DNA from: Odiellus spinosus
Lineage: Eukaryota; Arthropoda; Arachnida; Opiliones; Phalangiidae
DNA length: 64,000 bases
Assembly: GCA_963920705.1 (NCBI GenBank)
Contig: OY987226.1
Location: 19,439,600-19,503,599 of the forward strand
Direction of reading: 5' to 3'
The position numbers and the translations under genes were made by a program. Positions 1 through 12,313 of this stretch are shown here, piece by piece. Position 1 is the stretch's first letter. Each line of letters begins with the position of its first letter. The notes beneath the pieces are model-generated. The model had not been told where the DNA came from. It saw only the letters and a program-made list of their open reading frames with translations, and searched no databases.

Positions 1-1280
1 GAAACTTAAAAATTGACTTCATTTTTAAATTCTATTTTGGTTTTTTGTTGAATAAGGGACCAGTTATTTCAAAATAAAAAATATTGTACATAATTTTTAG
101 TTTTTTAACTAATGGAAAAATAATAAGTAATTTGTAGTTCTTCAACGGGGCTTTGTATCGAAGTTCATAAAAGCCCGTGACAACAATCAAGGACAGCGTT
201 AGATTGGTTATACAGAGAATTTGCTTCTCTTTTTGGAATTATGATACTAGAGTACTTGTTTAAGAATTACCTTCGGATTTTTGTAGATTTAGGTTGAGAT
301 TTGAATTGAAATTTCATCCCCTACGCAGCTAGGCTTTAACAAGGCTACACTTCGTACTTCATTACGAAGTAGCCTCATTACGCTAGAAAACAAGACAGTG
401 CTCGCCTCGAGATGAACCTCAAGAGCCAAGCGGTTTTTCTAAGCTTCAGATTAAATTTGGCACTAATAACACACCAATCAAGTTATTTCATTGATGGAAA
501 CGTAAAGGAGAATTAAAGGGTTTTCAATTCAGAAATGTTTCCAGATTTCAGTGATTTGCCGAATACATTATTCACCTTTAGTGGGGCAAACTACATACTA
601 AATTAAGCTTAATTTAAGAACTCACATTAGCAGAGAAGTTCACGAGGTTCTCGATGACCAGTCTTGCAAATTTGTTCTGTATAATACAAGCGCACACAAT
701 ACTTTATCCAATTCCATCTTCATTGTTTCATAAAACATTTTTAAATCCATTTACACCGATAGTTAAATTAGAATATATTGATTATTTCGTTGAAGATATT
801 AGTTTTTTAAACGCGTGTCCGCGTGTTTCTATGTAGAAATTAGCACGCTTATTCCTAGTTATGGTTTAGTAGATTTTCAATTTTTAAGACTAGGTCTTAC
901 CTCATTACTAGACAAAGGTGAAAGCGAGTTTCGCGACCCTAACAATACTTAAATCGCGTTTATAATTTAAGTTCATTAATAACACAATATTACACTTTCA
1001 ACAACTTACCCAATTAATCTTAATCGCGGTAATGGCGACCGATTGGCACGTTGACATGACCCTACGAAACGAAAAGAAACCCCGGAGCCGGAAGCCCGCC
1101 TAAAATCGTATTTTTCGTTACTTTTTCCCCGCTCTTTATGGTATAAAGAATTTCGGCCCCTGATTGGTCTAGCGGCATCAGGTGTTCAGTGGCGGTAATC
1201 TTTTTTTCAGCCAATCCCACTTCTTGAATCATTAGGCGGGAATTCTAAGCGTCTAAATCAGTGAGCCAACTGTTAAAATC

Positions 1281-1974
1281 AGAGGTATATAAAAACCCCC
1301 TTCGGGGGGAAGTATGAAAGCCCCTATACTACCAGTGCTAAAAATCACGAACAACAAGAGCCCGCTGCTGACTATCTAGGCCACTAGCTCGCGCTGGACT
1401 TCTCAATGTCGCTACTGTAGTAAATGGTCTTTGTATAAACAAGACGGCTTGATTTGTGTTTAGAACTTCCTGTCTCAGGAGTCAGGCTGTCTGATAAATT
1501 GGAGTCGAAGGTTGACTTCAGCTCGCGAGTTCCGGAAGTGTGCGTAGGGAAAATTTAGTGAGGTTCAAAATGGTGTAACTATTTTTTGGGAGTAAAGCCA
1601 AGAAGGATCAGATAAGGAGAGGAAAAGTGGGAACGGCGCGGCTCCTACTGCGTCGGCCTAAACTCCCACTCTGGGAGAACGGGAGACAGACGGGGGTAGA
1701 GATGCTTCGTGGTAAATTGTTGTCACGTGGGTAAAACGAATCATGAGACGCGCTAGCTAGCGACCACGTGACAACAGTTTACCTCGAGAATTTCCTATCC
1801 CCCTTTCCACCCGAGTGGGAGGTTGGCTCTTCTCTCTCTAACTCAACGCAGCCCCACTTTTCCTCTCCTTATCTGATCCTTCTTGATCCGACGCGATTTA
1901 CGCCGGGCACTTGTTGTTCATCGATTTTGCCTACCTTTCATACTTCCCCCCGAAGGGGGTTATTATATACCTCT
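1281..1974. repeat. Inverted 40-bp pair with TATA and C/G hairpin, surrounding MITE copy 1
   Basis: The left arm 1281-1320 and right arm 1935-1974 match at 39 of 40 positions in inverted orientation. Each carries AGAGGTATATAA followed by the hairpin CCCCCTTCGGGGGG and AAGTATGAAAG. Weaker similarity extends inward (ACAACAAG.GCCCG). The left arm lies downstream of CCAAT-type motifs (GATTGG at about 1163, GCCAAT at about 1211), so it resembles a core promoter plus leader. The downstream sequence codes for nothing recognisable. The fold-back MITE at 1599-1885 sits between the arms. Confidence 0.6.
1599..1885. mobile_element. Fold-back MITE family A, copy 1
   Basis: This 287-bp element begins CAAGAAGGATCAGATAAGG and ends with the inverse CCTTATCTGATCCTTCTTG. 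A second internal inverted pair (GTTGTCACGTGG / CCACGTGACAAC) flanks GCGCTAGCTAGCG. It has no coding capacity. It is nearly identical to 33918-34197. No target duplication is evident at this copy. Confidence 0.85.
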
Positions 1975-2070
1975 GGTAAAATAGAGGTTCTGGAAAATTA
2001 TTTTACCTGTAAAATTTAATTAACAAATATCGGAATTAAATGGAATTTTTTTATTTTAATTTATTGAAAA

Positions 2071-3526
2071 TTAGTTGGTTTCCGTGGCTTTTTTCTTTGG
2101 TTTTTTCTGTTGCTTTTTTGGTTCTTGCGGTTTCCTTCTCTTCTTGACACCTTTTTTGGCCAAATTTCTCTTCTTTTTCTTGGCTTTCCTAATGGCGGCT
2201 TTTTCTTTGAAGTTCATGAACGAATCAGAGTATTTTTCCTTCATTTCCAAAGTATCCAAGACCAAGGGTTCCAATTTCTCAAATAGTATCTCCCCCGCTT
2301 TTGTTTCGGCAAATTTAAATAAAGCTTCTTCCGTGTCACCTCCTTATCATGGGATTTAAGTTAAAAACGGCTTCGGACCGATGGCGAGATCGAGTGTCGC
2401 GAAAATTGAGAACAGAAGTCACCTGACTCTTCGAAAACTCCGGAAGAAGTCGAAAATTCACAATTTTATATATATTGACCGATTATCACGTACTCATAAT
2501 CCGTCAACATATATAAAATATGAATTTTCGAATATAAAGGACCTCACCATTTTACACACTTCCCACTAAAGTTAATATTCCATATCCACATTCTCAGCTT
2601 CACCTAAATTTCGGGTTTGCCAGTTTCTTCATGAGTCAAGAAATGAACTAAACTGCTAGTCTTTCTCTTGGGATCATTGTGTGGGGCTCATCAAGAAACA
2701 CTGGCAACATTATGGTTTCCCAGCATGAGTGAAGACTATTTATAGCCAAGCATTTATTATCGAGAGACCAACATAAGAATGGATCAGATAAACGAGGTAG
2801 AAACCTAACAAGCGGCTCCAAATATAGTGGGGGAGTGGTGGACTCTTTCCGGGATCAATTTTGGCTTGGTCCCATTTTGTCCAAAAAATGTTCTCCCAAT
2901 TCCCATTTCTCCCAATCAAACCTAACCTACGGATTGGGAGAAATGGGAATACATGTTTTTGGGAGAACTGATAGCCTTGGGAGAAATAACAATTGGGAGA
3001 AATGGGAACATACCTGAATTTTGGTCTGATATTTTCAGGCAATCGGAAACCAATTTTCACGAGACTGTCGCGACACTCAGCTAGGTTTGCAGCGCGTTGA
3101 AAAGTTAAGAAATTGTAAAGCTCAATTAGCTAAGGAGCTGAAAGTTGAACAATGTCTTTGTACTGAAATTTTCAGCTTTGCACTTGGCGAGTTGGCTTAG
3201 TGGAATTCCTTAAAATTTTGTACGCGTTGCTCAAAACAACGCCCGTTTGGCTAACTGGGATTGGTTTTGGTGTGGAATGGGGAGGTAAACAGACCTTGAG
3301 CGATTCCTTCCAGAATCTCGATCACAACTTTTTGGTCATCTTTATCCATGAACGCTTGAAATAATTTTATCCAATCATTGGGTTTAAAAGTGCTGAATGA
3401 CGTAATGGCCGTTTGCAGCAATTTTACAGCGTCAGGAAAGAATTTCGAAAAATCAATGTTTTGAGAACTAACCAGATTCAGTTTAACTAATAAGGGTAAT
3501 AGAGGGATTAACCAAACCCATTTCAT
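2071..3526 (-). CDS. Candidate two-exon gene: small secreted helical protein with Lys-rich C-terminus
   Basis: Exon 1 would be 3295-3526 and exon 2 2071-2342, giving 167 aa. The ATG at 3526-3524 has a good CACC context. It opens a signal peptide (MKWVWLIPLLPLLVKLNL, cut near SSQ at about residue 22). An apparently helical domain with many Asp/Lys/Phe follows. Exon 1 ends after G in CAAG|GTCTGT and exon 2 begins after ATAAG|GA, so the phases (1 nt + 2 nt) fit and the frame stays open. Exon 2 encodes a helix, then a strongly basic tail (residues about 130-167) rich in KKKK and KKRRK. An AATAAA lies about 7 nt after the TAA stop, which supports this as the gene's 3' end. Weak points: the donor has C at +3, extra exons may exist in the 952-bp intron, and I do not recognise the family. 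If the splice is wrong, the pieces are a 91-aa secreted ORF and an orphan terminal exon. The function is unknown. Confidence 0.45.
2900..2949. repeat. Perfect 18-bp hairpin
   Basis: TTCCCATTTCTCCCAATC (2900-2917) pairs exactly with 2932-2949 across a 14-nt loop. Further imperfect pairing outside (GTTCTCCCAA / TTTTGGGAGAAC) extends it. It lies in the intron of the candidate secreted-protein gene. Confidence 0.7.
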
Positions 3527-6077
3527 GGTGTTCTCGAACTAAACTAAGTCGTATCTCGCAGGGCCCATCGAGGACTGGCTCGAAAATCTCTGTATACTTA
3601 CAAAAAGAACGTATCGTGATTTAATAAATTAATAAAGCCTAGCGCATGTAAGAAAAGAATTGATGGCAGTAATCGAGCTAGTGTTTGATCAAATTCACGG
3701 TTCGCGTGTATTCTCATCGTATGCTCTTTAAGAGAAAAAAAAAGGAAATTTAATGTAAAAAAAACTCCGTTTAATTGCAGAAGATAAACCTGAGTAAACC
3801 AAAAATGAGAGTTCACAAAAACTACATCAAAGAGACGTGTTTTATAAAAGACACACAAGAGAACAACGTGGACTTCTATATTAGTACCCAACTGTAAAAA
3901 ACAGCATAATTTCTCGCAGAGAAGATAGCTACAAGGTCGACTTTTCGTCATGTTATATTGGATAGAAGCAAGTAATATTAACAAGTTACATTATTCTGAA
4001 TTTTTAGAGGGTGTGGGTAGCTGCCGTAATCTTTATTTTTTAATACATCTAATAAAAAATAGTTACTTGCATGATAAAACCTTTATTTTACCTTGCAATC
4101 GAAAAACTACTACCACTGGAATTTTGACGAATCTCGAGAGCATGAGAGATGAAGCATTTCAAGGAGGATCCAACAACAAAGATTGTCCCTTTGAAAGAAT
4201 TTGGTGACCTCGAAGTGATCTTTAATTTCACGGTTTCAAGGTCACCGAATTTCAAACTATGTTTGAGAATATATACTTCATTTGCCTATTTTTGATTTGA
4301 CTTTCAATTAACTCGTACGTTTACGGGTAGAAATTGAAGGTAGACCCGTGAATGGCACGTAGTCGGAAGAGATCCATTAACAATTTCAATTAAGAATATT
4401 GACTTTGAAATAACGTGACTCAGGAGAGACGTTATCAACAGTACATTATAATTACATTCAGTCCTAATTTGCGACATAGTTAATAAGCAAGGCGGATTTT
4501 TATACGATGTTAGGCCGTATAGGAAAGAAAGCGGTTGTAGCGAACTGTCCTTGAAACTCTGGTTAATCGGCGTAGTACAGTAGCCTACATTTATAAACGA
4601 AAACGCTTTACTAAAGTACTTCTAAATTTGGATTCGCGTAGAAGCCGCAAAGCGACTACCGTTTTATTGACTGACCAGCCCGCGCGGGGTACTTGGAGGG
4701 ACACTAAGACGAGACTAAAGCTAAATCGAAGATAAACTAAATCCATTTAGACAGAGCTAGACGTATAGCCTCGCTTGATTAAAAACAACGTAGGTATGAC
4801 TTTCGAAGGATATTATAGGTGTAGTATATTATTTATTATATAAACTGAATCGTTCAATAATGCAGGGATCGAAGCTGAATACGGTGGAAGGACTGACTGA
4901 GGAAATTGGTTATATTTTCAACGAGCTCTCTCGTATAGGCTTAGCAAACTTATTCCATTCGCTTCATTTCCCGTATATTCCTTGTTCGCTAGCAGCGCGG
5001 TAATCTAGTCAATGTCAAAGGTGGATGTACAACCAATGGGAAACCTACTTAGCGTATAAAGGTCCTAGACTTCTAGCTAGTTCGCGAACGGAACGGTACG
5101 AGTAAATTAGTGGAATACTTTGCGTTGGAATTGATGCCAAAACACGTTCCATATTTCATTTCGATCAAAGTACGCGGGCGAAAGCTTGAGGGCGCGCGCG
5201 CGAAAGTGGCTATGAAACAACCGCGGGAGTCATAGGAAGAGGTTAGCCTCATCAGCGGTTTAAAAACATCCACAGGCGTCTCGAAAAACAAGGCGAAGTA
5301 ATTCGAGACGAAAATAACGAATTCTTTGGAAAGTCTCCTCTTTCGACGACGCCAAATTAAAAGGGGGCGTAAATTACCGCTATTTTAATGTTGAAACTCC
5401 CCTCAGCGATTGACGTCTCTAATTGGCACCCAGTGGTTTACGAGTAATTACCTTAAGGTATTCCTGCCGGATAAGTCACTGGTTCAAAGTACAATACGTA
5501 TCGTATATGTTGAAAAGGATTTATAGGAATTAAATGCCGTGTTCATCCGTGGATTATCGCTCGATTCGCTTCTCTACTGGATTATTTACTTGGGGATTTC
5601 GAGGTAAGACTTTCGTCGTTATTTAAGCGAGGGGCTGTAGTAATTATAATGTAAATTGACTTTATCATTCGAGAAAAGATTATACGTTAAGTAATGAAAA
5701 GGATGGTGCTTTGAAATTTTTGGAAAGAAAAATTCTTAACATTTTAAGTCATGTGGCTTAATAGAGCCTATACATTTGATTCTCGCGAATCCTGGCACGT
5801 CATACAGATCGATTGCTTTCGCCAAACTTACCGTTAATCACCTTCCAGAAAAATTAACTACGTCACAAAATTAAGATTGTATATTTTTACACCAATTGAC
5901 AATTGTGATTAACTTATAATATTATTAAATTAACTGCAACTTCATGTTTATTTAAGTACATATGCAACCTGACTCGATTCGGTCCCTTGTCAAATTGATC
6001 TCGCGCCAAGCTCACCAATTTAATTACGAGAAATTGAATAAAATCGCTAGTCTGACGTATGTTTTAATTTGTATTTC
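3527..6077. other. Gene-free stretch
   Basis: AT-rich DNA with scattered short ORFs, none with recognisable protein features. I see no transposon ends here. A short GC-richer patch lies at about 5040-5300. Confidence 0.5.
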
Positions 6078-6170
6078 AAGGGACTATCTCCTTTAAAGTC
6101 GCATTCTTTTCTAGCTTAGCAGACGACGTTGACCGTAATCAATTGTACAGTCAAAGCTAGGCTGTAAACT
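6078..6170 (+). mobile_element. Small TTAA element family C, truncated copy 1
   Basis: It starts AAGGGACTATCT and includes the family core TTCTTTTCTAGCTTAGCAGA and GTACAGTCAAAGCTAGGCTG. The distal end (GGGGCAAATTTC...CAGATAGGGCC) seen in the full copies is missing. Confidence 0.6.
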
Positions 6171-6478
6171 GTAAAAGCTAAGGTAAACTTTCAGAAGTTT
6201 ACAATTTTGAATATATGTTTTGAATAGGTTGAAAATCACTATAAAAAATACTCCATAAATCTAAAAAAATGGTGACAGCGTCACTTTAAGCATTGTAGAA
6301 AGAAAGATGTAAAGTGGTGCGACGGGATCTATATGGTCATACTTCCGTTTCGCGTTTTTCGCTTGTATAATAATAATATACTAGCACGTCTTATCTTCTT
6401 CCTTTCTACTTAAACCATTTCCTTTGTCTGTACATATTTCTAGTTAGTTCCCGAGTTAGCTCCCTATTTCGAAATTAA

Positions 6479-7298
6479 GTAATACCAGGAATTCATATAT
6501 AAATATAGACAGAATGTTTAACGTATTACATTTACTGTATTCCGACTCTTAGCCTAAGGAAGAGCTCCACCCTCCAACCCCTATCAAAATTTTATAAAAT
6601 CTTATTGCCTCTCTTTAATTTACGTTGCTAAAGTGAGAGGAAAATATGACCAACCTACTCTCACATAGAAAACTGGAAGCCCAGCCGTAAATTTCGATTC
6701 CTTATAGGAAATATAGGATTATTTTCAAAATATAGGATGATACAGGACAGTAAATTTAGTTTAATAGGATAACATAGGACTAAAATTGTCAATTTAAGGA
6801 TTTTTAAATTAGAGAAAAAATAACTCGATCCCCCTTATAGATGCTAGCGTGAAACGATAAGCAAGCATATACACCTCTTACCTTTAATTTTAATCCCTCC
6901 AAAGGGGGTAGGCAACCACAGAATCAGAGAGGCAAAGGAGGATGAAACATCGCCGTCACTGCGTATGAGCTCATCATCCCCCTTTAGAGGTCTGATTCAG
7001 CGGGTTGCCTACCCCTTTGGAAGGGGTCAAAATAAATGAAAGAGGTCTATTGGCTAATAGGGTCTATTTATGAGCAACATTCCATTTTTTGATCGCGAAA
7101 TGTGCAATTACATAAATTTGTACTTAGTAGAAAGGTGTAGGTTAAAATGATAGGACATTTCAAGGAAATAAAGGAGACTATGGAGCAAGTTTGAAAATAT
7201 ACGATTTATAGGACTATTGTGATGCCTGAGAAGATGTCGGGGCGCACGAAATCTGTTGAACATTCCGTCTATATTTAAAAATGAATTCCTGGTATTAC
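6479..7298. mobile_element. 820-bp element with about 40-bp terminal inverted repeats
   Basis: GTAATACCAGGAATTCAT at the left pairs with ATGAATTCCTGGTATTAC at the right, and similarity extends to about 40 bp (ATATAGAC.GAATGTT). No ORF of note lies within it. An inner inverted pair (GGGGGTAGGCAACC / GGTTGCCTACCCC) lies at about 6904-7020. No clear target duplication. Confidence 0.6.
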
Positions 7299-8454
7299 CC
7301 TAAGCGACTCTCATATAGTTACAAACAAATACACAGTACTTTCGTTTCAAATACGATTGTCGTCAACAGTTGTCGTAGAAATCTTATCTACAAAACTGTT
7401 TCGAACGGCTAAATATTGAAATCAGTTTGTTAATTTTCTGATTAAATTCCAGCCTTTGATTTAAACGCCGTTATATGTTGAGTATATTTAGTTTCGAAAC
7501 AATTTATATAGCAACTTGAGAGCTTATTTCCTATATCGGAATATTTTCTAGAAACTAACGCGATTTATGAAATTTAAATGAAACTTTCTCCTTCCTGTCT
7601 TTACCAGTTTACCCTTAACTCCAGAACATTTTTGGGTTTGCCCAACTGCCATATATCGAAAGAAGTATATTACACTTTCTATTTTCTCGGTAATAAACGT
7701 TATTATAGGTACGAAAAACACTTTATTACGCTAACCAGAAGCAAATTTATTAAAATAAATTCTTACTAAATCAATGTTCGCTAGAATAGAAACAAAGAAA
7801 TCGAGATTTTTAAGCTAGAACGTGTTCTCCAAGCAAACTTTGAATAACGAAACATAAATGTCATCGATGTAGGAAGTTTCACAAGTACCATAATTTCTCT
7901 ATTATATCGCTTCTTCCCGTCTTTATCTATATCATTAGCTCAATTTCAACTCTAGCACACTAAGTTCCCCTAACTAGAAGCAATACGCTAACCTTTTCAC
8001 ACATCCATAAAAATCTTCACTGTATAATCTCTCCTATACTAGACTTCGTACGCTTTAGTTCCCAATATTGGTCAGCTTGGGAAACATTATCGTTTTGTTC
8101 AAACAATTGGCGTACGAAAACGATTTCATTGTTTGATATCCGCGAGTATAGACGCTTAAACAAATATTGTACACAGCGTGTTCGCGCTGACTGTTGAGCG
8201 ACTGTTTTCGACCCTACGAGTTTTAACATTAGGTATCAATCGGCCTCAACTTTCGTTTTATTGAAGATATTTTCGCGAACACGTATAAGAGTAGATGATA
8301 TACTTAAACTCGGAGTAGGGGTTGACAAAATTTCATTCGCTTCTCTTGCTCTTTCTTTTTTCTAGAAGTACGCTGACTAATAAGTGGCTGGTAGGAAACG
8401 CCGCACACTTCTGTTGTTCTGGAGATTACGACGGCGGAAACAACGTGCATAAGC
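7299..8454. other. Gene-free stretch upstream of the mucin-like gene
   Basis: No recognisable coding sequence or repeat. The proximal part (about 8300-8650) is less AT-rich and may include the promoter of the gene at 8653. Confidence 0.4.
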
Positions 8455-8460
8455 TATAAA
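8455..8460 (+). promoter_or_regulatory. TATA-like box upstream of the mucin-like gene
   Basis: TATAAA occurs in the context AAGCTATAAAGAGG, 193 nt upstream of the first ATG codon. It would imply a start of transcription near 8485-8490 and a 5' UTR of about 165 nt. Only the match is seen; there is no experimental support. Confidence 0.3.
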
Positions 8461-8652
8461 GAGGGTAGGCATAGAAGGGCAATTGTTGTACACGGCATTA
8501 GCGATATAATTTAGTTCAACAGTCGCGCGCCAAACACTTGAGTCGGCTTAATTAACCAAAGCGGATGAAAGAAGGATTTAAAGTTAAAAACGAGATGATT
8601 TTATCTCGCAGGTTTTTCAAACTTTCACCCTAATTCGTCAAGGATTCAGACT

Positions 8653-11600
8653 ATGATGATGATGATGATGGATAAATTAGCGACGTCTCTCCTGATTACG
8701 CTTTGCTTAATTTCTTTAAATATAAGACCATCACGTGAGTACTCTTTCTTTGCGCATAAGCTAATAACTAAAGTTTACGAAGTATGGCGACGGTTAGAGA
8801 TCGTGGACAAAACCGAAGAGAAGTTCCACCTCTGCTTCCACTAGCAAATACCCGCGAAAAATCACGGGAGTTTACTAGAATTTTTTAGAATTTTACAGCC
8901 CTTTCTAGAACTTTTCATAATTTTCTAGACCTCTCCAGACTTTTCTGGAACCGTCTGGGAAAGGTTACGGACGTACGCACGTTTGACGATTCAAAACGTT
9001 TTACACCTAATATTGATCGATCAACATCTAGGTTAGTTAACGGGCTTTGACGTCAATATTTCATACCCAGGCCATTTTAAGACTTACTGGCAAACAATAA
9101 ATGGCGCAAGACGTTGAGTCGTATGGAATTTGAATACCATCTATGGATTTTCCGTAACTTTTAAATGGAACAGACACGTGCTTTTGAGATTGACGTCAGA
9201 ACCTGGTTAATGCTTAACCAGTCTCTTTACTAACCTTGGATCAAAAAAGCGAACAATGTTGATCAACAAAATTTATAACCTGCTTATGGTCATACGTACT
9301 TCGTCGTGATGTTTATTTAATTTTCGTGACCTATTTTCTGACTACATGTCCTCGATTTTTGCAGCTGCTGACGAAATTCCCACATCGACGCCGAATCACG
9401 AGGAACAAGCCACAACCAGTGTTGAGAAAGAATTAGTTGACGTCCCTACGGTGCCAAATGACGCGGGTGACGTACCAGTTACCATTGTAACGACAGAATC
9501 TAGCAACCAAGCTGGGAGAGTACCCGATTCAACACCAAAAACATCCCTCGTCTTTCCGGTGGAATCGAGTTCCCAAACCGTTCCATCGGAAATCGCCTCC
9601 CCAGACGTACCGCTTCAAGATTCTACCACGGAACCGGGCTCAGAAGCTGTACCAGCGCCTAACGTACAATCGTCAACTAATTCAGACTCCGCATCAATCG
9701 CGAGAACATCCGAAAAAGAACCACAGTCCAATTCTCAACCCACTCCGGTTGTACCACAATCCAATTTGCAACCTTCCTCGGATGTATCAGATGCAATTTC
9801 GCAGCCCTCTCCGGTTGCACCACATTCCAATTTGCAAACATCTCCGGTTGTACCGCAGTCCACTTCGCACACATCTTCGGTTGTACCGCAGTCCACTTCG
9901 CACACATCTTCGGTTGTACCGCAGTCCACTTCGCACACATCTTCGGTTGTACCGCAGTCCACTTCGCAACCATCCCCGGATCTACCAGTTGAAAATCCGC
10001 AACCCAACCAAACTTCGAGCGCAGAAGACCTCACAAAGGAACCACCTCGATCCAAGCCAGCAAGAAAAGATAATGACGAACTGGTCGCTGACGAAATCTT
10101 CAATATGGAAACAAAACAGAGCAACAAACCCTACGAGGAATTGGAACCGATCAACGCCACTTCGAACGAAATTACTTACGACAACGTTACCGCTAGTTAC
10201 GAGAACTTTACCGAAGTAACCGAAATCGACGAACGCGTTGATGAGGGCAAGTACGTGTACTTAATATTTGGTGGCGACTGCGACCCTTCGGAGATATCCT
10301 CAAAATCGGAAGCAGAAGTAACGGATTTCGCGGAACGTAAAGATACGTTAGAAAACGGCAGGTGCAAACGTCAAATAATATTAAAAATGACCTTCCTCGA
10401 CGAAGAGGCTGTGGACTTTGTGAAATCCATGGTGGGTAAAATGGGATTGAACTACGAGAAGCGTCCCATGAAGTTGGTTGAGGTCAATGCCACTTACGAG
10501 TACACAATCGCGGTTGAAAACGGCACTACCTCGGATAATTACTTAGTTGGACTAAGTTACGCCGAGTTCGTGTCGTACGTTGTGATCGCTAGTTGTTTTG
10601 GGTCAGTGGTTCTCATCGGCGTGTGTCTGTTGTGCCTCAAGTGTTGTTGGTGCTGCCGCGACAAGAAAGAATTGATGACGGACATACCTCATTTAACCCT
10701 GAGGCTAGAAGACTACGCCTTGACTAGGATACCCAGGCCCAACACTGTCTACAGCGAGTCTTCCAAGTGCCCCATCATGATGGCCGATGACGCTAGTACT
10801 TGTAACGCTTCCGTGCAAGGACTACCCAGGTAAGCGAGTTTCGTCAATCATTTTTGAAATCACAATAATTACGGTAGTTCGAGATTAATTAGCCACGAAT
10901 GAGTGGCTCGAGATAATGAATTACTCAGAATTTCTTAGTTATATTTGCTACGAATTACTCGAGAGGAATTTCTCTTCGAACGCCTGTCGTAGATACGGAG
11001 GAATTTTTCTGTTGTCTATCTATTATACGATGTATTTCGTCATCATTTGACTGAGTAGATGATGTCGAATAAGTAATTTATACCACCAAAAGTGTATGAA
11101 AAACGAAGTAATCAAGACGTAATTTTCAAGGCAACATCATTGCTTCTTTTTCCTCCTTTAGCTTTTGGGGGAGAATTCTCTTAGATCAAAGTTACGCGTA
11201 TCCTGACGCCAAGTAGTGAGATAAGTGCGAGCTTTGAATCGATCCGACCGTCTCCGAGTATTTGTCTCTCCTAGCGTTACTATTGCCTGACGACTCTTTC
11301 TTTAACCACATCCTTTTGTGGAAAGAGAAAGATCCCGGGGTTGTAAGGGTTTGATATTATATTTTCTCTTTTGGGAAGATTAATGTTCTCGGGTGGGATT
11401 ACTAGCGATAATTCGATCCCTTTTCGGATTATTTGGTTAAACAACAAGGTTCGCCTCATATTAAACGTTACTATCGTCCATTTCTGAGTATCTCATTAGC
11501 TTTTGTTACCAAGTGTAGCGTTACGATAAGAGACATTATCAAAGTCCTTACAATATTCTGACGCAACGATTATCTTTTTCTTCATCTTAGGTCGACGGAC

Positions 11601-11936
11601 GGCGGTCACGTTGGCGATGGGTCGCGAATGTCGCGGGCTTACGACACGGAAGTGGTTCCGTTGGACGACTACGAGAACCCGTACGCGACTCCGGGCTACC
11701 ACCACAACGGCATACATAATGGCAACGAAATGCGAACGTTTCGCCGCCAGATGGACCAATCCTCCCAAGGACCACCTCCTAACGGTCCGTCCAGGGATAG
11801 GGTCGCTTTCAACAACGATTCTTCGTCGGTCACTGACTCAACCGAGAAGTTAGCCAGGGATTTTTATCGGAGAAAGGGAGGCGGCGGTGGAACGACGCCG
11901 GACTACGCTCGAGAGAATCCAAACTTTAATAGCTGA
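8653..11936 (+). CDS. Three-exon type I membrane protein with mucin-like Ser/Thr/Pro ectodomain
   Basis: The exons are 8653-8734, 9365-10829 and 11591-11936, giving 630 aa. Donors GTGAGT and GTAAGC and acceptors TTTTTGCAG and ATCTTAG keep the frame (phases 1 and 2). An ATG at 9346 opens the long exon-2 ORF but is intronic, because the acceptor falls 16 nt downstream of it. The start has six consecutive ATG codons, then a hydrophobic signal peptide (to about residue 26). Residues about 28-250 are Ser/Thr/Pro/Gln-rich and include three and a half near-identical VVPQSTSHTSS repeats. Sequons lie at about N291, N301, N308, N402 and N413. A compact region (about 310-425, with two Cys) precedes one membrane span (about 431-453), which is followed by a Cys cluster LKCCWCCRDKK. 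The cytoplasmic tail of about 170 residues contains PLDDYENPYATPGY and a poly-Gly stretch. This is a surface or mucin-like protein by architecture. I do not recognise the family; a SEA-like fold for residues 310-425 is only a guess. Confidence 0.85.
9851..9971 (+). repeat. 33-bp coding tandem repeat in exon 2
   Basis: About 3.6 almost identical 33-bp units each encode VVPQSTSHTSS. Degenerate related units (SQPSPVVPQSNLQ) precede them from about 9720. The period is a multiple of three, so copy-number change keeps the frame. This is typical of mucin-like size polymorphism. Confidence 0.85.
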
Positions 11937-12141
11937 AGTTTTCAATCAGCGCGAACTCGTCCCATTTAGAACGCGACGCACCGTGGTTCTAAAAAGATTA
12001 TATACTCGGCAAAATAGGGAAGTGTCAACCTCCCAAGGACAAACTCTCCCAATTCCCGCGCGGAGACACCAAAAACGGGACCATTCGGTTAAAAATATAA
12101 CTATTATTATTGTATCGATTCGTAATCTAGAGAAATGAGAG

Positions 12142-12147
12142 AATAAA
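12142..12147 (+). promoter_or_regulatory. Poly(A) signal AATAAA, mucin-like gene
   Basis: AATAAA lies 206 nt after the TGA stop at 11934-11936 and is the first canonical hexamer downstream on this strand. It gives a short 3' UTR that ends before the TTAA element at 12314. Confidence 0.5.
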
Positions 12148-12313
12148 TTATTTGGTTTAAACGTTTGCTACCATTTCGCTCTCGAAACCAGGAACATATT
12201 CAAATAGCCAAGTGGGCTGGTACACACTTCCCAGCCTCAGGAAGGTATAAGGCTCTAACAGTGAAGTCATCGCGAAGTCATTCCATCTCGCCCCTTTGAG
12301 AGCCGATACTTAA

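Noticed and set aside
3598..3984. 128-codon minus-strand ORF
   Set aside because: AT-rich composition, no splice support and no domain; not linked to the neighbouring candidate gene.
9677..10219. ORFs overlapping the mucin-like exon in other frames
   Set aside because: They are shadow frames of the 33-bp coding repeat.
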